A DNA stretch of 14,039 nucleotides from Rhodosalinus sp046542825 (GCF_046542825.1 NZ_JBKHAQ010000076.1:1-14039); one strand, 5' to 3'; shown: positions 1-7,175, numbered from the stretch's first letter. Notes: generated by a model not told the origin, from the letters alone. Numbers and translations: made by a program.

Positions 1-7
1 AGGAGCA

Positions 8-35
8 CGCGCGCGGCGGGAACCGCTCGCGCGCG
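8..35 (-). terminator. Hairpin downstream of ferredoxin gene
   Basis: Positions 8-19 pair with 23-35 in a near-perfect 12-bp GC stem with a GAA loop and one bulged T at 27. It sits 5 nt beyond the ferredoxin stop codon (41-43, read on the minus strand). No clear U-tract follows on the minus strand, so it may be a weak terminator or a 3'-end stabilising hairpin. The alternating GC content also makes it self-complementary by composition. Confidence 0.5.
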
Positions 36-40
36 CATGG

Positions 41-364
41 TCAGATCTGCTTTTCCGGCATCTGCACCACGAGGCCGTCGAGCGCGTCGGTGACCTTGAG
101 CTGGCAGGTCAGGCGCGAGCGGTCGGGGTCGGGCTCGTAGGCGAAATCGAGCATGTCGGCCTCCATGTCCTCGCGCGGGGGGAGCTTCGCGACCCAGTCG
201 GGATGCACGTAGACATGGCAGGTGGAACAGGCGCAGGCGCCGCCGCAGTCGGCCTCGATGCCGGGGATGTTGTTGTCGCGTGCGCCTTCCATCACCGTGA
301 GGCCATTGGGGACCTCGACGACGTGCTCGGTGCCGTTGTGCTCGATGTAGGTGATCTTCGCCAT
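41..364 (-). CDS. fdxB: Adrenodoxin-type [2Fe-2S] ferredoxin
   Basis: A 107-residue soluble electron carrier of the adrenodoxin/putidaredoxin class. The cluster ligands are visible: C40-x5-C46-x2-C49 in the EADCGGACACSTC loop, and C87 in the LTCQL segment near the C-terminus. C44 is an additional non-ligand cysteine. Length matches the family (about 105-115 residues). A Shine-Dalgarno-like AAGGAGG lies about 12 nt before the ATG on the minus strand (376-382). The gene is monocistronic here and divergent from the OB-fold gene. In alphaproteobacteria such ferredoxins serve iron-sulfur assembly (when beside isc genes) or cytochrome P450/monooxygenase electron transfer. No partner gene is in the window, so the specific partner is unknown. 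The symbol is the common alphaproteobacterial label rather than proof of function. Confidence 0.93.
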   Translation of the reverse strand: MAKITYIEHNGTEHVVEVPNGLTVMEGARDNNIPGIEADCGGACACSTCHVYVHPDWVAKLPPREDMEADMLDFAYEPDPDRSRLTCQLKVTDALDGLVVQMPEKQI

Positions 365-464
365 GCCGGGCCAGTCCCTCCTTCGGTCTCGGCGCTCTTC
401 CTAGCGAAGGCGGATCGTCGCCGCCAGTCTGATTCGCGGAGCGGGCGGCGACGTGGTGCCGCGC

Positions 465-497
465 TTGCGCCCTCTGCACAATGTTCTATTTCCGTTC
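465..497 (+). promoter_or_regulatory. LexA (SOS) box and promoter of the OB-fold gene
   Basis: A perfect alphaproteobacterial LexA operator, GTTC-N7-GTTC, spans 483-497 (GTTC TATTTCC GTTC). It overlaps a plausible -10 (TATTTC, 487-492) set 16 nt after a -35-like TTGCGC (465-470), the classical arrangement for LexA blocking RNA polymerase. The predicted transcript start lies about 7 nt after the -10, at or next to the ATG at 500. The operator match is direct; repression by LexA is established for this motif in alphaproteobacteria; the -35/-10 assignment is inference. Confidence 0.78.
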
Positions 498-499
498 GC

Positions 500-961
500 A
501 TGAGCGCGCCCCCTTCCGCCCCGCCGCGCCGCCGCTGGCCGCGGCCGCCCGCCGCCACGCCGGCAGAGGCGCTGACGCTGCCGCCTGCCGGTGCGCGTGT
601 CACGGTGGCGGGGCTCGTCATCCTGCGCCAGCGGCCCGGCACGGCGAAGGGCGTGATCTTCATCACGCTCGAGGACGAGACCGGGGTGGTCAACGTGGTG
701 GTCTGGCGCGCGCTCTACGAACGCTTCCGCCGGGCGGTGATCGCCGGGCGGATGCTGCGCGTCACCGGCCGGCTGCAGCGCGAGGCGGGCGTGACCCATG
801 TGATCGCCGAGGGGATCGAGGACATCTCGGAGATGCTCGATTCGCTCCTGGCCTTCGACATCTGCCGCGCCGCCGACCAGCCCGGCAGCACGACCGAGGA
901 GCGGCGCGCGCCCGCGCGCTGGCCGGCACATGGGGTTTTCCGCGGCCGCGGCAAGCGGTAG
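500..961 (+). CDS. Stand-alone DnaE2 C-terminal OB-fold protein, probably SOS-regulated
   Basis: A 153-residue protein. Residues 1-30 are a Pro/Ala/Arg-rich linker. Residues 33-117 are an OB-fold (nucleic-acid binding) with the hallmark DnaE2 string VAGLVILRQRPGTAKGVIF, then TLEDETG and NVVVW. The basic tail resembles the end of DnaE2. Full error-prone polymerase DnaE2 is over 1,000 residues; no PHP or polymerase core is present upstream in any frame. The ATG at 500 was chosen because it starts just after the LexA box. The frame stays open back to 203, but that extension runs antisense through the ferredoxin gene and lacks family similarity. There is no Shine-Dalgarno, so a leaderless mRNA is likely. 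It may be a deletion remnant of an imuA-imuB-dnaE2 operon or a retained ssDNA-binding accessory; the sequence cannot decide. The domain call is firm, the function unknown. Confidence 0.75.
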   Translation: MSAPPSAPPRRRWPRPPAATPAEALTLPPAGARVTVAGLVILRQRPGTAKGVIFITLEDETGVVNVVVWRALYERFRRAVIAGRMLRVTGRLQREAGVTHVIAEGIEDISEMLDSLLAFDICRAADQPGSTTEERRAPARWPAHGVFRGRGKR

Positions 962-1001
962 GTTTGCGCACAAGTCCCGCCCACAGAGGCCCGAGCAGCC
1001 G

Positions 1002-1529
1002 ATGATCCGAGCCTTCCGTTCCCTCGCCGGCGGCGCGCTTGCGCTGGCAGCGGCCTGTGCGCCCGCGCCCGGCCCCGGCCTCGATGCGAGGCTCTTCGAC
1101 ACGGCGGAGGCGCCCGAGGGCGCGCCGCCCGGCACCTGCTGGGCCCGCGCGGCGCGGCCGGCGATGGTGGAGACGGTGACCGAACAGGTGCTGCTCCGGC
1201 CGGAGACCCGCGGTGCCGACGGCACGGTCACGGTCCCCGCGCAGTTCCGCACCGAGACGCGCCAGCGCATCCTGCGCGAGCGCGAGGTGGCCTGGTTCGA
1301 GCGGCCCTGCCCCGACGCGCTGACACCCGATTTCGCCGCCTCGCTGCAGCGCGCGCTCAAGGCGCGCGGCGCCTACGACGGGCCGGTCACCGGACGGCTG
1401 GACGCCGCCACGGGCGCGGCGTTGCGGCGCTGGCAGGTGGCGCGGGGCGGTCCGGACAGCCCGGTGCCGTCGCGCGCGACGGCAGAGGCGCTGGGGCTGG
1501 TCGCGCTGCGCCGTCCGGCGGCGGAATGA
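1002..1529 (+). CDS. Peptidoglycan-binding domain lipoprotein
   Basis: A 175-residue predicted lipoprotein. The N-terminus (residues 1-19) has a short basic start, a hydrophobic stretch and a lipobox-like LAAAC, so the mature protein would begin at the cysteine and be lipid-anchored. The C-terminal part (about residues 108-165) is a PG_binding_1 repeat: LQRALKARGAYDGPVTGRLD followed by ATGAALRRWQ. The middle segment carries no domain I recognise. The start at 1002 is preferred over the in-frame ATG at 930, because the longer form would bury the signal peptide and overlap the OB-fold gene. An AGAGG lies about 12 nt upstream. It follows the OB-fold gene by 40 nt with no terminator between, so the two may be cotranscribed. 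It likely binds cell-wall glycan in the periplasm; no catalytic domain is seen. Confidence 0.85.
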   Translation: MIRAFRSLAGGALALAAACAPAPGPGLDARLFDTAEAPEGAPPGTCWARAARPAMVETVTEQVLLRPETRGADGTVTVPAQFRTETRQRILREREVAWFERPCPDALTPDFAASLQRALKARGAYDGPVTGRLDAATGAALRRWQVARGGPDSPVPSRATAEALGLVALRRPAAE

Positions 1530-1531
1530 AA

Positions 1532-1558
1532 AAGGGGCGCCCGTATCGGGCGCCCCTT
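1532..1558. terminator. Bidirectional intrinsic terminator
   Basis: A perfect 12-bp stem (1532-1543 with 1547-1558) with a TAT loop has A-rich and T-rich edges on either side. It lies 2 nt after the lipoprotein stop and 23 nt before the degP stop on the other strand, so it can end both convergent transcripts. Confidence 0.88.
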
Positions 1559-1581
1559 GCCGGCTGTGCCGCGGCGACGGG

Positions 1582-3054
1582 TCAGTCCTGCGGATCGACC
1601 GACAACGCCACGAAGCGCGGCTCGCCCGCGCGGCGCACCAGCAACAGGAGCGAGCGGCGCCCGGCATCGCGCGTCTCCTCGATGCGGGTCTCGAGTTCCG
1701 CGGGCTCGTCGAGCGGCTCCTGCCCGGCCTCGGCGATCACGTCGCCTGCGCGCAGGTCCTTTTCGTAGGCTTCCGAGGCCGGGTCCACGTCGGTCACGAC
1801 AAGGCCGCGCGCCCGGTCGTCCAGTTCCAGCTCGCCGCGCAGCTCGTCGGTGATCGGGCTGACGGTCAGCCCCAGCACCTCGAGCGTCTCGGGCTCGGCC
1901 GGCTCGCCGCCCGGCTGGGCCGCTGGTACCGCACCTTCGGCGGTCTCGCGGCGGCCAAGGGTCACGGCCAGCGTCTGGGTCTTGCCGTCGCGCAGGACGC
2001 GCAGCCGTACCGTCGTGCCCACCGGCGCGTTGCCGACGATGCGGACAAGCTGGCGGGTGTCCTCGATCTCGTTACCGTCGAAGGCCAGGATCACGTCGCC
2101 CGATTCCATCCCGGCCTCGCGGGCGGGGCCTTCGGGCACATCGGTGACCAGCGCGCCGCGCGCCTCGTCCAGTCCATCGATGCCCTCTGCCAGATCGGGG
2201 GTGACATCCTGGATGCGCACGCCAAGCCAGCCGCGGCGCGTCTCGCCGAATTCCTTCAGCTGATCGACGACCCCGGTGACGACGTTCGCGGCCATCGCGA
2301 AACCGATGCCGATCGAGCCGCCGTCGGGCGACAGGATGGCCGTGTTCACGCCGATGACCTCGCCCTGCATGTTGAACAGCGGCCCCCCCGAATTGCCGCG
2401 ATTGATGGCGGCGTCGGTCTGAATGTAGTCGTCATAGGTGCCGCTGAGCGCGCGGTTGCGGGCCGAGACGATGCCCGCCGAGACCGAGAAGCCCTGCCCC
2501 AGCGGGTTGCCCATCGCCATGACCCATTCGCCCACACGGGCGGCATCGCTGTCGCCGAAGCTGACGAACTGCAACGGCTCTTCCGGTTCGACCTTGAGCA
2601 GCGCAATGTCGGTATTGGGGTCGGTGCCCACGACCTCGGCCTTCAGCTCGAAGCCCTCGAAGAACTCGACGAGAATCTCGTCGGCGCGCTCGATCACGTG
2701 ATTGTTGGTGACGATGAAACCGTCCTCGGAGATCACGAAGCCCGAGCCCAGGGCGGAACTGCGGCGCGGGGGCATCGGGCCGTTGCGATCCTGGAATTCG
2801 CGGAAGAAATCCTCGAAGGGCGAGCCTTCGGGCACGATGCCGGGGCCGTCGGGTCCCGCGACGGTGGTGGAGGTGGTGATGTTGACGACCGCAGGGCTCA
2901 CCTGATCTGCGAGATCGACGAAGCTTTCCGGGGCCGCGCGGGCGTGGGCGCCCAGTGCCTGCGCCAGGACGAAGGCCATAGCCAGCATGGCGAGCCAGAA
3001 CGTGCGCAACGGCGCGAGCTGTTCGGCTGACCTTGTAAGTGCCTTGGCTTGCAT
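1582..3054 (-). CDS. degP: Periplasmic serine endoprotease, DegP/HtrA (Do) family
   Basis: A 490-residue periplasmic protease/chaperone that degrades misfolded envelope proteins. Residues 1-41 are a signal peptide (hydrophobic 18-35, likely cleaved near AHARA). The trypsin-like domain has the full triad: H119 in TNNHV, D149 in NTDIALLKV and S222 in GNSGGPLFN. Two PDZ domains follow, about 275-370 (GWLGVRIQDV, GDVILAFDG) and 395-488 (LGLTVSPIT, GDVIAEAGQ), joined by an Ala/Glu/Pro linker. Length matches DegP/DegQ/MucD proteins. The ATG at 3054 was chosen because it opens the signal peptide and has AGGGGAG about 8 nt upstream; the frame extends to 3147 without homology. It is the last gene of the minus-strand block, 158 nt after the DUF2065 gene. 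That gap holds a hairpin and a possible own promoter. Confidence 0.96.
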   Translation of the reverse strand: MQAKALTRSAEQLAPLRTFWLAMLAMAFVLAQALGAHARAAPESFVDLADQVSPAVVNITTSTTVAGPDGPGIVPEGSPFEDFFREFQDRNGPMPPRRSSALGSGFVISEDGFIVTNNHVIERADEILVEFFEGFELKAEVVGTDPNTDIALLKVEPEEPLQFVSFGDSDAARVGEWVMAMGNPLGQGFSVSAGIVSARNRALSGTYDDYIQTDAAINRGNSGGPLFNMQGEVIGVNTAILSPDGGSIGIGFAMAANVVTGVVDQLKEFGETRRGWLGVRIQDVTPDLAEGIDGLDEARGALVTDVPEGPAREAGMESGDVILAFDGNEIEDTRQLVRIVGNAPVGTTVRLRVLRDGKTQTLAVTLGRRETAEGAVPAAQPGGEPAEPETLEVLGLTVSPITDELRGELELDDRARGLVVTDVDPASEAYEKDLRAGDVIAEAGQEPLDEPAELETRIEETRDAGRRSLLLLVRRAGEPRFVALSVDPQD

Positions 3055-3121
3055 GAAATCTCTCCCCTCTTCTGCTCGTGATCCCCGGCGCGGCGGCGGG
3101 CCGCCGCCTGCGGATGACGTC

Positions 3122-3149
3122 AATCTATGGCCGCGAGACCACAGCACAA
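3122..3149 (-). promoter_or_regulatory. Possible degP promoter
   Basis: Read on the minus strand, TTGTGC (3144-3149) and TAGATT (3122-3127) are separated by 16 nt in the gap between the DUF2065 gene and degP. The match to a housekeeping promoter is only moderate. An internal promoter would let degP respond to envelope stress separately from hflKC. Confidence 0.3.
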
Positions 3150-3196
3150 ACGCATTATCGGCGGATCAAGCCCATGTGATGCGGTGTGACATGCTC

Positions 3197-3212
3197 CGGC
3201 GGAAACCCGCCG
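3197..3212 (-). terminator. GC hairpin after the DUF2065 gene
   Basis: A perfect 6-bp stem (3197-3202 with 3207-3212) with a four-base loop directly abuts the DUF2065 stop codon (3213-3215). No U-tract follows on the minus strand. It may attenuate readthrough from hflKC into degP or simply stabilise the upstream mRNA. Confidence 0.4.
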
Positions 3213-3407
3213 TCAGACGCCCAGCTGCATGGCCAGCCAGACGAAGGCGAGCCCCAGCGCGATCGCGCCGAGGCCCAGAAGGCGCCGCGTCTCGTGCGGC
3301 AGAGCGCGCAGCGCCTCCAGCAGTTGTTCGATCATGCCGGGGGCCAGCGCATAGACCAGCCCCTCGAGCACGAGGGCAAGGCCAAGACCGAGCAGAACGT
3401 ATTCCAT
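3213..3407 (-). CDS. DUF2065 small membrane protein
   Basis: A 64-residue protein with two hydrophobic segments, about residues 3-24 and 43-61, flanking a charged loop (LRALPHETRR). It matches the DUF2065 family (YjeT-like) in size, in the start MEYVLLGLGLALVLEGLVYA and in its place directly downstream of hflC. The start has GGAG 6 nt upstream, and the gap from hflC is 24 nt, so it is cotranscribed. The function is unknown. Its steady linkage to hflKC suggests an inner-membrane accessory of the HflKC/FtsH assembly, which is inference. Confidence 0.88.
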   Translation of the reverse strand: MEYVLLGLGLALVLEGLVYALAPGMIEQLLEALRALPHETRRLLGLGAIALGLAFVWLAMQLGV

Positions 3408-3431
3408 TCAGGTCTCCGCCCCTTGCCGGGA

Positions 3432-4466
3432 TCAGCCGCCCGCGCCGTCCTCGGTCTCGGTCTCGGCTTCGACATCCTCCTCCAGCCGTTCACGCACCTC
3501 GTCGGGCAGTTCCTCGGACGGAGTCCGCTCCGGCGCACGGTCGCGCAGGTCGTCCGGCGACATCAGTCCCGCCTCGGCGCGATCGAGCCCGTCGGCGCGG
3601 ATCGCATCGAAGAGCGGCTGGATGAACGGGCTGTCCGGCGCAAGGACGAGCGTCGAGCTTTCGGCCTGCAGCGACTGCTCCAGCGCCGACAGCGACCGGT
3701 AGAAGCTGAAGAAGTCCGGGCTGTCGCCGTAGGCTTCGGCATAGATCCGGTTGCGCTCGGCATCCGCCTCGCCGCGTGTGATCTGCGCGTCGCGCTCGGC
3801 ATCCGACAGCGTCTCGACGACCGTCCTGTCGGCGATGGCGCGCACGCGCTGCGCCGCCTCGTTGCCGCGGGCGATCTCGTCGGCGGCCTCGCGTTCCCGC
3901 TCGGCCCGCATCCGGGCAAAGGTGGCTTCAAGGTTCTGCTGCGGCAGGTTGGTCTGCTTGAGCCGCACGTCCACGACGTCCAGGCCCAGACCTTGCGCGC
4001 TTTCGCGCGCACTGTCGCGGATGCGGCGGGCCAGTTCCCCGCGCTCGGCCGAGAGGATCCTGTCCGATGTGACCTGATCGGCACCCAGGACCTCGCGGAT
4101 CTGCGCGTTCATGATCGACTGCAGGCGATCCTCCGCGGCGCGCAGGCCGCCCACGCCGACGGCCTGCCGGAACTGCACCACGTCGCTGATGCGGTAGCGC
4201 GCGAAGGCGTCAACGACGAGGCGGCGATCGTCGGCCGGCGTGACCTCGATGGTGGCGGTGTCGAGCGACAGGATGCGGTCGTCGTATTTCACCACCTCCT
4301 GGATGATCGGCAGCTTGAACCCGAGGCCGGGCTCCTCGCGGACCTGCTTGATCTGGCCGAACTGCAGGACCAGAGCCTTCTCGCGCTCGTCCACGACGAA
4401 GAGCGAGGACCAGATGGCCACGGCCACGATGACGATGACGGGTATAAGGAAAGTCGATTTCCGCAT
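3432..4466 (-). CDS. hflC: HflC, SPFH/band-7 subunit of the FtsH-regulating complex
   Basis: A 344-residue inner-membrane protein (E. coli HflC is 334). One N-terminal membrane anchor spans residues 6-24. The SPFH/prohibitin domain runs from about 25 to 190 (VDEREKALVLQFGQ, PGLGFKLP). A charged coiled coil follows, about 185-250 (ARMRAEREREAADE, RGEADAERNR), with the HflC-type FFSFYRSL near 252-259. The last 40 residues are very acidic and low-complexity. The ATG overlaps the hflK stop by one base (TGATG at 4464-4468 read in reverse), so the two subunits are translationally coupled. With HflK it builds the periplasm-facing cage that controls the membrane AAA protease FtsH; ftsH is not in this window. 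Confidence 0.96.
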   Translation of the reverse strand: MRKSTFLIPVIVIVAVAIWSSLFVVDEREKALVLQFGQIKQVREEPGLGFKLPIIQEVVKYDDRILSLDTATIEVTPADDRRLVVDAFARYRISDVVQFRQAVGVGGLRAAEDRLQSIMNAQIREVLGADQVTSDRILSAERGELARRIRDSARESAQGLGLDVVDVRLKQTNLPQQNLEATFARMRAEREREAADEIARGNEAAQRVRAIADRTVVETLSDAERDAQITRGEADAERNRIYAEAYGDSPDFFSFYRSLSALEQSLQAESSTLVLAPDSPFIQPLFDAIRADGLDRAEAGLMSPDDLRDRAPERTPSEELPDEVRERLEEDVEAETETEDGAGG

Positions 4467-5629
4467 CAGTTCGTTCCCCCGGAGTCCGCCGGGACGTTGC
4501 GGCGCAACTCGTTCAGCGGCAGGTAAGGCAGAACGCCGTCGCCCTGCGGGCTGTCGATCAGATACTTGTCGACGGACCCGAGCGTGCGCTCGATGGTTTC
4601 GAGATACAGACGGCGCTGGGTGACTTCGGGCGCCTCGTCGAATTCCTGCGCGACGGCGAGGAACCGGCTGGCTTCGCCGATGGCCTCGTTCACCACGCGG
4701 GCGCGGTAGCCCTCTGCCTGTTCCAGCGTCTGCGCCGCCTCGCCGCGCGCCTCCGCGATCACGCGGTTGGCGTAGGCGTCGGCCTGACGCTGCAGCCGGT
4801 CGCGTTCCTGCTCGGCGGCCTGCACCTCGCGGAAGGCGTCGATGACCTCCTCGGGCGGATCGGCCTGGTCGAGGTTGACGCGGACAATGGTGATGCCGCT
4901 TTCGTACTCGTCGAGCGTTTCCTGGATGTTCTGCAGCGCGCGGTCGGCGATGATGCCGCGGTCGCGGTTGAGGATCGGCGAAAGGGTCGAGGCGGCGATG
5001 ATCTCGCGCATCGCCGCTTCCGACACCGCCTCCACCGTCAGTTGCGGGTCACGAAGATTGAACAGCAGCTTCGCGGGATCGTTGATGTTCCAGACGACCT
5101 GAAACTCGATATCCACGATGTTGGCGTCCGTGGTCAGCATCAGGCCCTCGTCACGCCCCCGAGTACCGACCCCGATGTTTTCTGTCCGCTCGGAAGTGAC
5201 GTTGACGACCTCGGCCGTCACCACCGGCCAGGGCGCGAAGTTCAGACCAGGATTGCCGATGGCGTGGAACTCGCCGAGGAAAAGCTCCACCGACTGCTCC
5301 TCGGGCCGGACTGTGTAGAAGCTGGAAAACGCCCAGAGACCGACGGCGACCAGCGCGCCGATCGCGACTGTGGAGCGATTGAAGCGCGGACCGCCGCCAC
5401 CGCCACCGGCGCCGCGCTGACCGTCGCCGCCACGGCCGCCCATCAGGACGCGCAGCTGTTCCTGCCCCTTGCGCACCAGATCGTCGATTTCGGGAATCTG
5501 CGGGCCTTCGCCCTCTCCGGGCCTGCGCCCGCCGCCGCCCCCGCCGTTGTTGCGACCGCCATCGTCGCCGCCGCGTCCGCCGCGGTTGCCGCCGCCCCCT
5601 CCCCAGGGGCCGCCACTATGTCCTGCCAT
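4466..5629 (-). CDS. hflK: HflK, SPFH/band-7 subunit of the FtsH-regulating complex
   Basis: A 387-residue partner of HflC. Residues 1-80 are a cytoplasmic Gly/Arg/Asp-rich tail, typical of HflK, surrounding one conserved stretch (PQIPEIDDLVRKGQEQLR, about 43-60). A single membrane segment spans about 87-104. The SPFH domain runs about 105-275 (VRPEEQSVELFLGEF, LTTDANIVDIEFQVVW). A helical coiled-coil part follows to about 350 (AAEQERDRLQRQADAYANRV). The start has AAGGA 9 nt upstream. It lies 84 nt after gor, a gap that may hold its own promoter. The glycine-rich tail explains the CCG/CCC repeats seen on the plus strand near 5390-5620. Confidence 0.96.
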   Translation of the reverse strand: MAGHSGGPWGGGGGNRGGRGGDDGGRNNGGGGGGRRPGEGEGPQIPEIDDLVRKGQEQLRVLMGGRGGDGQRGAGGGGGGPRFNRSTVAIGALVAVGLWAFSSFYTVRPEEQSVELFLGEFHAIGNPGLNFAPWPVVTAEVVNVTSERTENIGVGTRGRDEGLMLTTDANIVDIEFQVVWNINDPAKLLFNLRDPQLTVEAVSEAAMREIIAASTLSPILNRDRGIIADRALQNIQETLDEYESGITIVRVNLDQADPPEEVIDAFREVQAAEQERDRLQRQADAYANRVIAEARGEAAQTLEQAEGYRARVVNEAIGEASRFLAVAQEFDEAPEVTQRRLYLETIERTLGSVDKYLIDSPQGDGVLPYLPLNELRRNVPADSGGTN

Positions 5630-5673
5630 CCGCTTTCATCCTTCGCATATGCGCTTCGGAATTCACTGTCCCT

Positions 5674-5702
5674 AACCTGTGCGATCCGGTCCCGATTTCA
5701 AG
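5674..5702 (-). promoter_or_regulatory. Possible heat-shock-like promoter before hflK
   Basis: On the minus strand the gor-hflK gap carries CTTGAA (5697-5702), the -35 core of RpoH-type promoters, followed 17 nt later by CAGGTT (5674-5679). The -10 match is poor for both sigma-32 and housekeeping consensus. The idea fits hflK biology in other bacteria but rests mainly on the -35. Confidence 0.25.
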
Positions 5703-5713
5703 CGAAACCGCCG

Positions 5714-7072
5714 TCAGCCGCGCCGCACGGGCGCGCGCATCGTCACGATCTCTTCCGACATCGTGGGATGCACGGCAACCGTGCGGTCGAAATCCTCTTT
5801 CGTCGCGCCCATCTTGACCGCGATTCCCGCGAGCTGGATCATCTCGCCCGCACCCGGCGCCACGATGTGGCAGCCAAGCACGCGGCGCGTTTCGGCGCAG
5901 ACCACAAGCTTCATCAGCACCCGGTCGGGGCGCCCGGCGAAGGCGGTCTGCATCGGCTTGAACGAGGTGCAGTAGACCTCGATCGGCCCGCGGTCGCGCG
6001 CCTCTTCCTCCGACAGGCCGACGGTGCCCATCTCGGGCTGAGTGAAGATCGCCGTGGGCACGCATTCGTGATCGACCGGCGTGGGATTGCCGCGGAACAC
6101 CGTCTCGACGAAGGCCATGCCCTCGCGGATCGCCACCGGCGTCAGGTTCATCCGGTCGGTCACGTCGCCGATGGCGTAGACCGAGGGCACCGAGGTCTGC
6201 GAGTAGCCGTCCACCACGATCTCGCCCCGCCGGCCCAGCGTCACGCCCGCCTCTTCCAGCCCCATGTCGGCGGTGTTGGGGGCGCGGCCGGTGGCGAAGA
6301 GCACCTGGTCGAAGACCTTTTCGGTGCCGTTGGTGGCCTTGATCCAGATACCCCCGTCGCGCCGCTCCATCCCGATGACATTGGTGCCAAGGTGCAGGTC
6401 CACGCCGGCCTGCTGCATCTCTTCGGACACCAGGCCGCGCGCCTCGTCGTCGAAGCCGCGCAGGATCTGCGCGCCGCGGTAGTATTGCGTGACCTCGACG
6501 CCCAGACCGTTGAAGATGCCGGCGAATTCGCAGGCGATATAGCCTCCGCCCACGATCAGCATGGATTTCGGCAGATTGTCGAGATGGAACACCTCGTTCG
6601 AGGTGATGGCCAGATCGGCGTTCTGCATCTCGGGCTTCACGGGCCAGCCGCCGGTGGCGATCAGGATGTGGCGCGCGGTCTTGCGGGTGCCGTCGGCCAG
6701 TTCCACGGTGTGCGGATCGGCAAGGCGCGCGCGCTGGTCGAAAGTCTGGACGCCGGAGTTCGACAGCAGCTTGCGATAGACGCCTTCCAGCCGGTCGAGT
6801 TCCGCCTCCAGATGGCCGCGGAAGGCGGGCCAGTCGAAGCCCTTCGCCTCTATCTCCCAGCCATAGGCGCGGGCGTCGGCGATCGCGGGCGCATATTCCG
6901 AGGCGAAGACCATCAGCTTCTTGGGCACGCAGCCGCGGATCACGCAGGTGCCGCCGTAGCGGCTGCTTTCGGCAAGCGCGACCTTCGCGCCCGCCTCGCC
7001 CGCTGCCACACGCGCCGCGCGCACGCCACCGGATCCGCCGCCGATGACGAAAAGGTCGTAGTCGAAGGCCAT
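5714..7072 (-). CDS. gor: Glutathione-disulfide reductase
   Basis: A 452-residue FAD flavoprotein that reduces GSSG with NADPH in the cytoplasm. The FAD-binding Rossmann motif is DLFVIGGGSGGVRAAR (residues 6-21). The redox disulfide is C43-x4-C48 in GGTCVIRGCVPKK. The second nucleotide site is VGGGYIACEFAG (174-185), with R199 and R205 in the positions that select NADPH over NADH. The dimer-interface catalytic motif H435-P-T-M-S-E440 is intact at the C-terminus. Length fits Gor (about 450). It follows rpiA by 103 nt on the same strand and precedes hflK by 84 nt. The upstream Shine-Dalgarno is weak. Other class I disulfide reductases (lipoamide, mercuric) are less likely, given the RGCVPKK motif and the two arginines. 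Confidence 0.96.
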   Translation of the reverse strand: MAFDYDLFVIGGGSGGVRAARVAAGEAGAKVALAESSRYGGTCVIRGCVPKKLMVFASEYAPAIADARAYGWEIEAKGFDWPAFRGHLEAELDRLEGVYRKLLSNSGVQTFDQRARLADPHTVELADGTRKTARHILIATGGWPVKPEMQNADLAITSNEVFHLDNLPKSMLIVGGGYIACEFAGIFNGLGVEVTQYYRGAQILRGFDDEARGLVSEEMQQAGVDLHLGTNVIGMERRDGGIWIKATNGTEKVFDQVLFATGRAPNTADMGLEEAGVTLGRRGEIVVDGYSQTSVPSVYAIGDVTDRMNLTPVAIREGMAFVETVFRGNPTPVDHECVPTAIFTQPEMGTVGLSEEEARDRGPIEVYCTSFKPMQTAFAGRPDRVLMKLVVCAETRRVLGCHIVAPGAGEMIQLAGIAVKMGATKEDFDRTVAVHPTMSEEIVTMRAPVRRG

Positions 7073-7144
7073 GGCCCTTTCCCCGTGTGCTGTTCGGGCG
7101 CGTCCCTACCGCGTGCCGTCAGGGTTGGCCAGCCCGGTTCCCGG

Positions 7145-7160
7145 CGCGCGGTCCCGCGCG
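7145..7160 (-). other. GC hairpin in the rpiA-gor gap
   Basis: A self-complementary stretch forms up to 7 bp around a two-to-four-base turn, shortly after the rpiA stop. It lacks a U-tract. It may be a weak terminator or an RNA processing site giving different rpiA and gor levels. Confidence 0.3.
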
Positions 7161-7175
7161 TGGCGCGGCAGGCGG

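Noticed and set aside
203..499. Upstream extension of the OB-fold reading frame to an earlier ATG
   Set aside because: It runs antisense through the ferredoxin gene, has no DnaE2-like sequence, and would put the LexA box inside the coding region.
481..1005. Plus-strand frame starting at the ATG inside the LexA box
   Set aside because: It is the out-of-frame Arg/Ala-rich shadow of the OB-fold gene and ends inside the lipoprotein start.
3186..4526. 446-codon plus-strand frame antisense to hflC
   Set aside because: hflC has full SPFH motifs; this frame is His/Arg/Asp-rich antisense sequence open only because of GC bias.
5390..5620. CCG/CCC-rich tract resembling simple repeats
   Set aside because: It is explained by the glycine-rich N-terminal tail of HflK; glycine runs are typical of the family.
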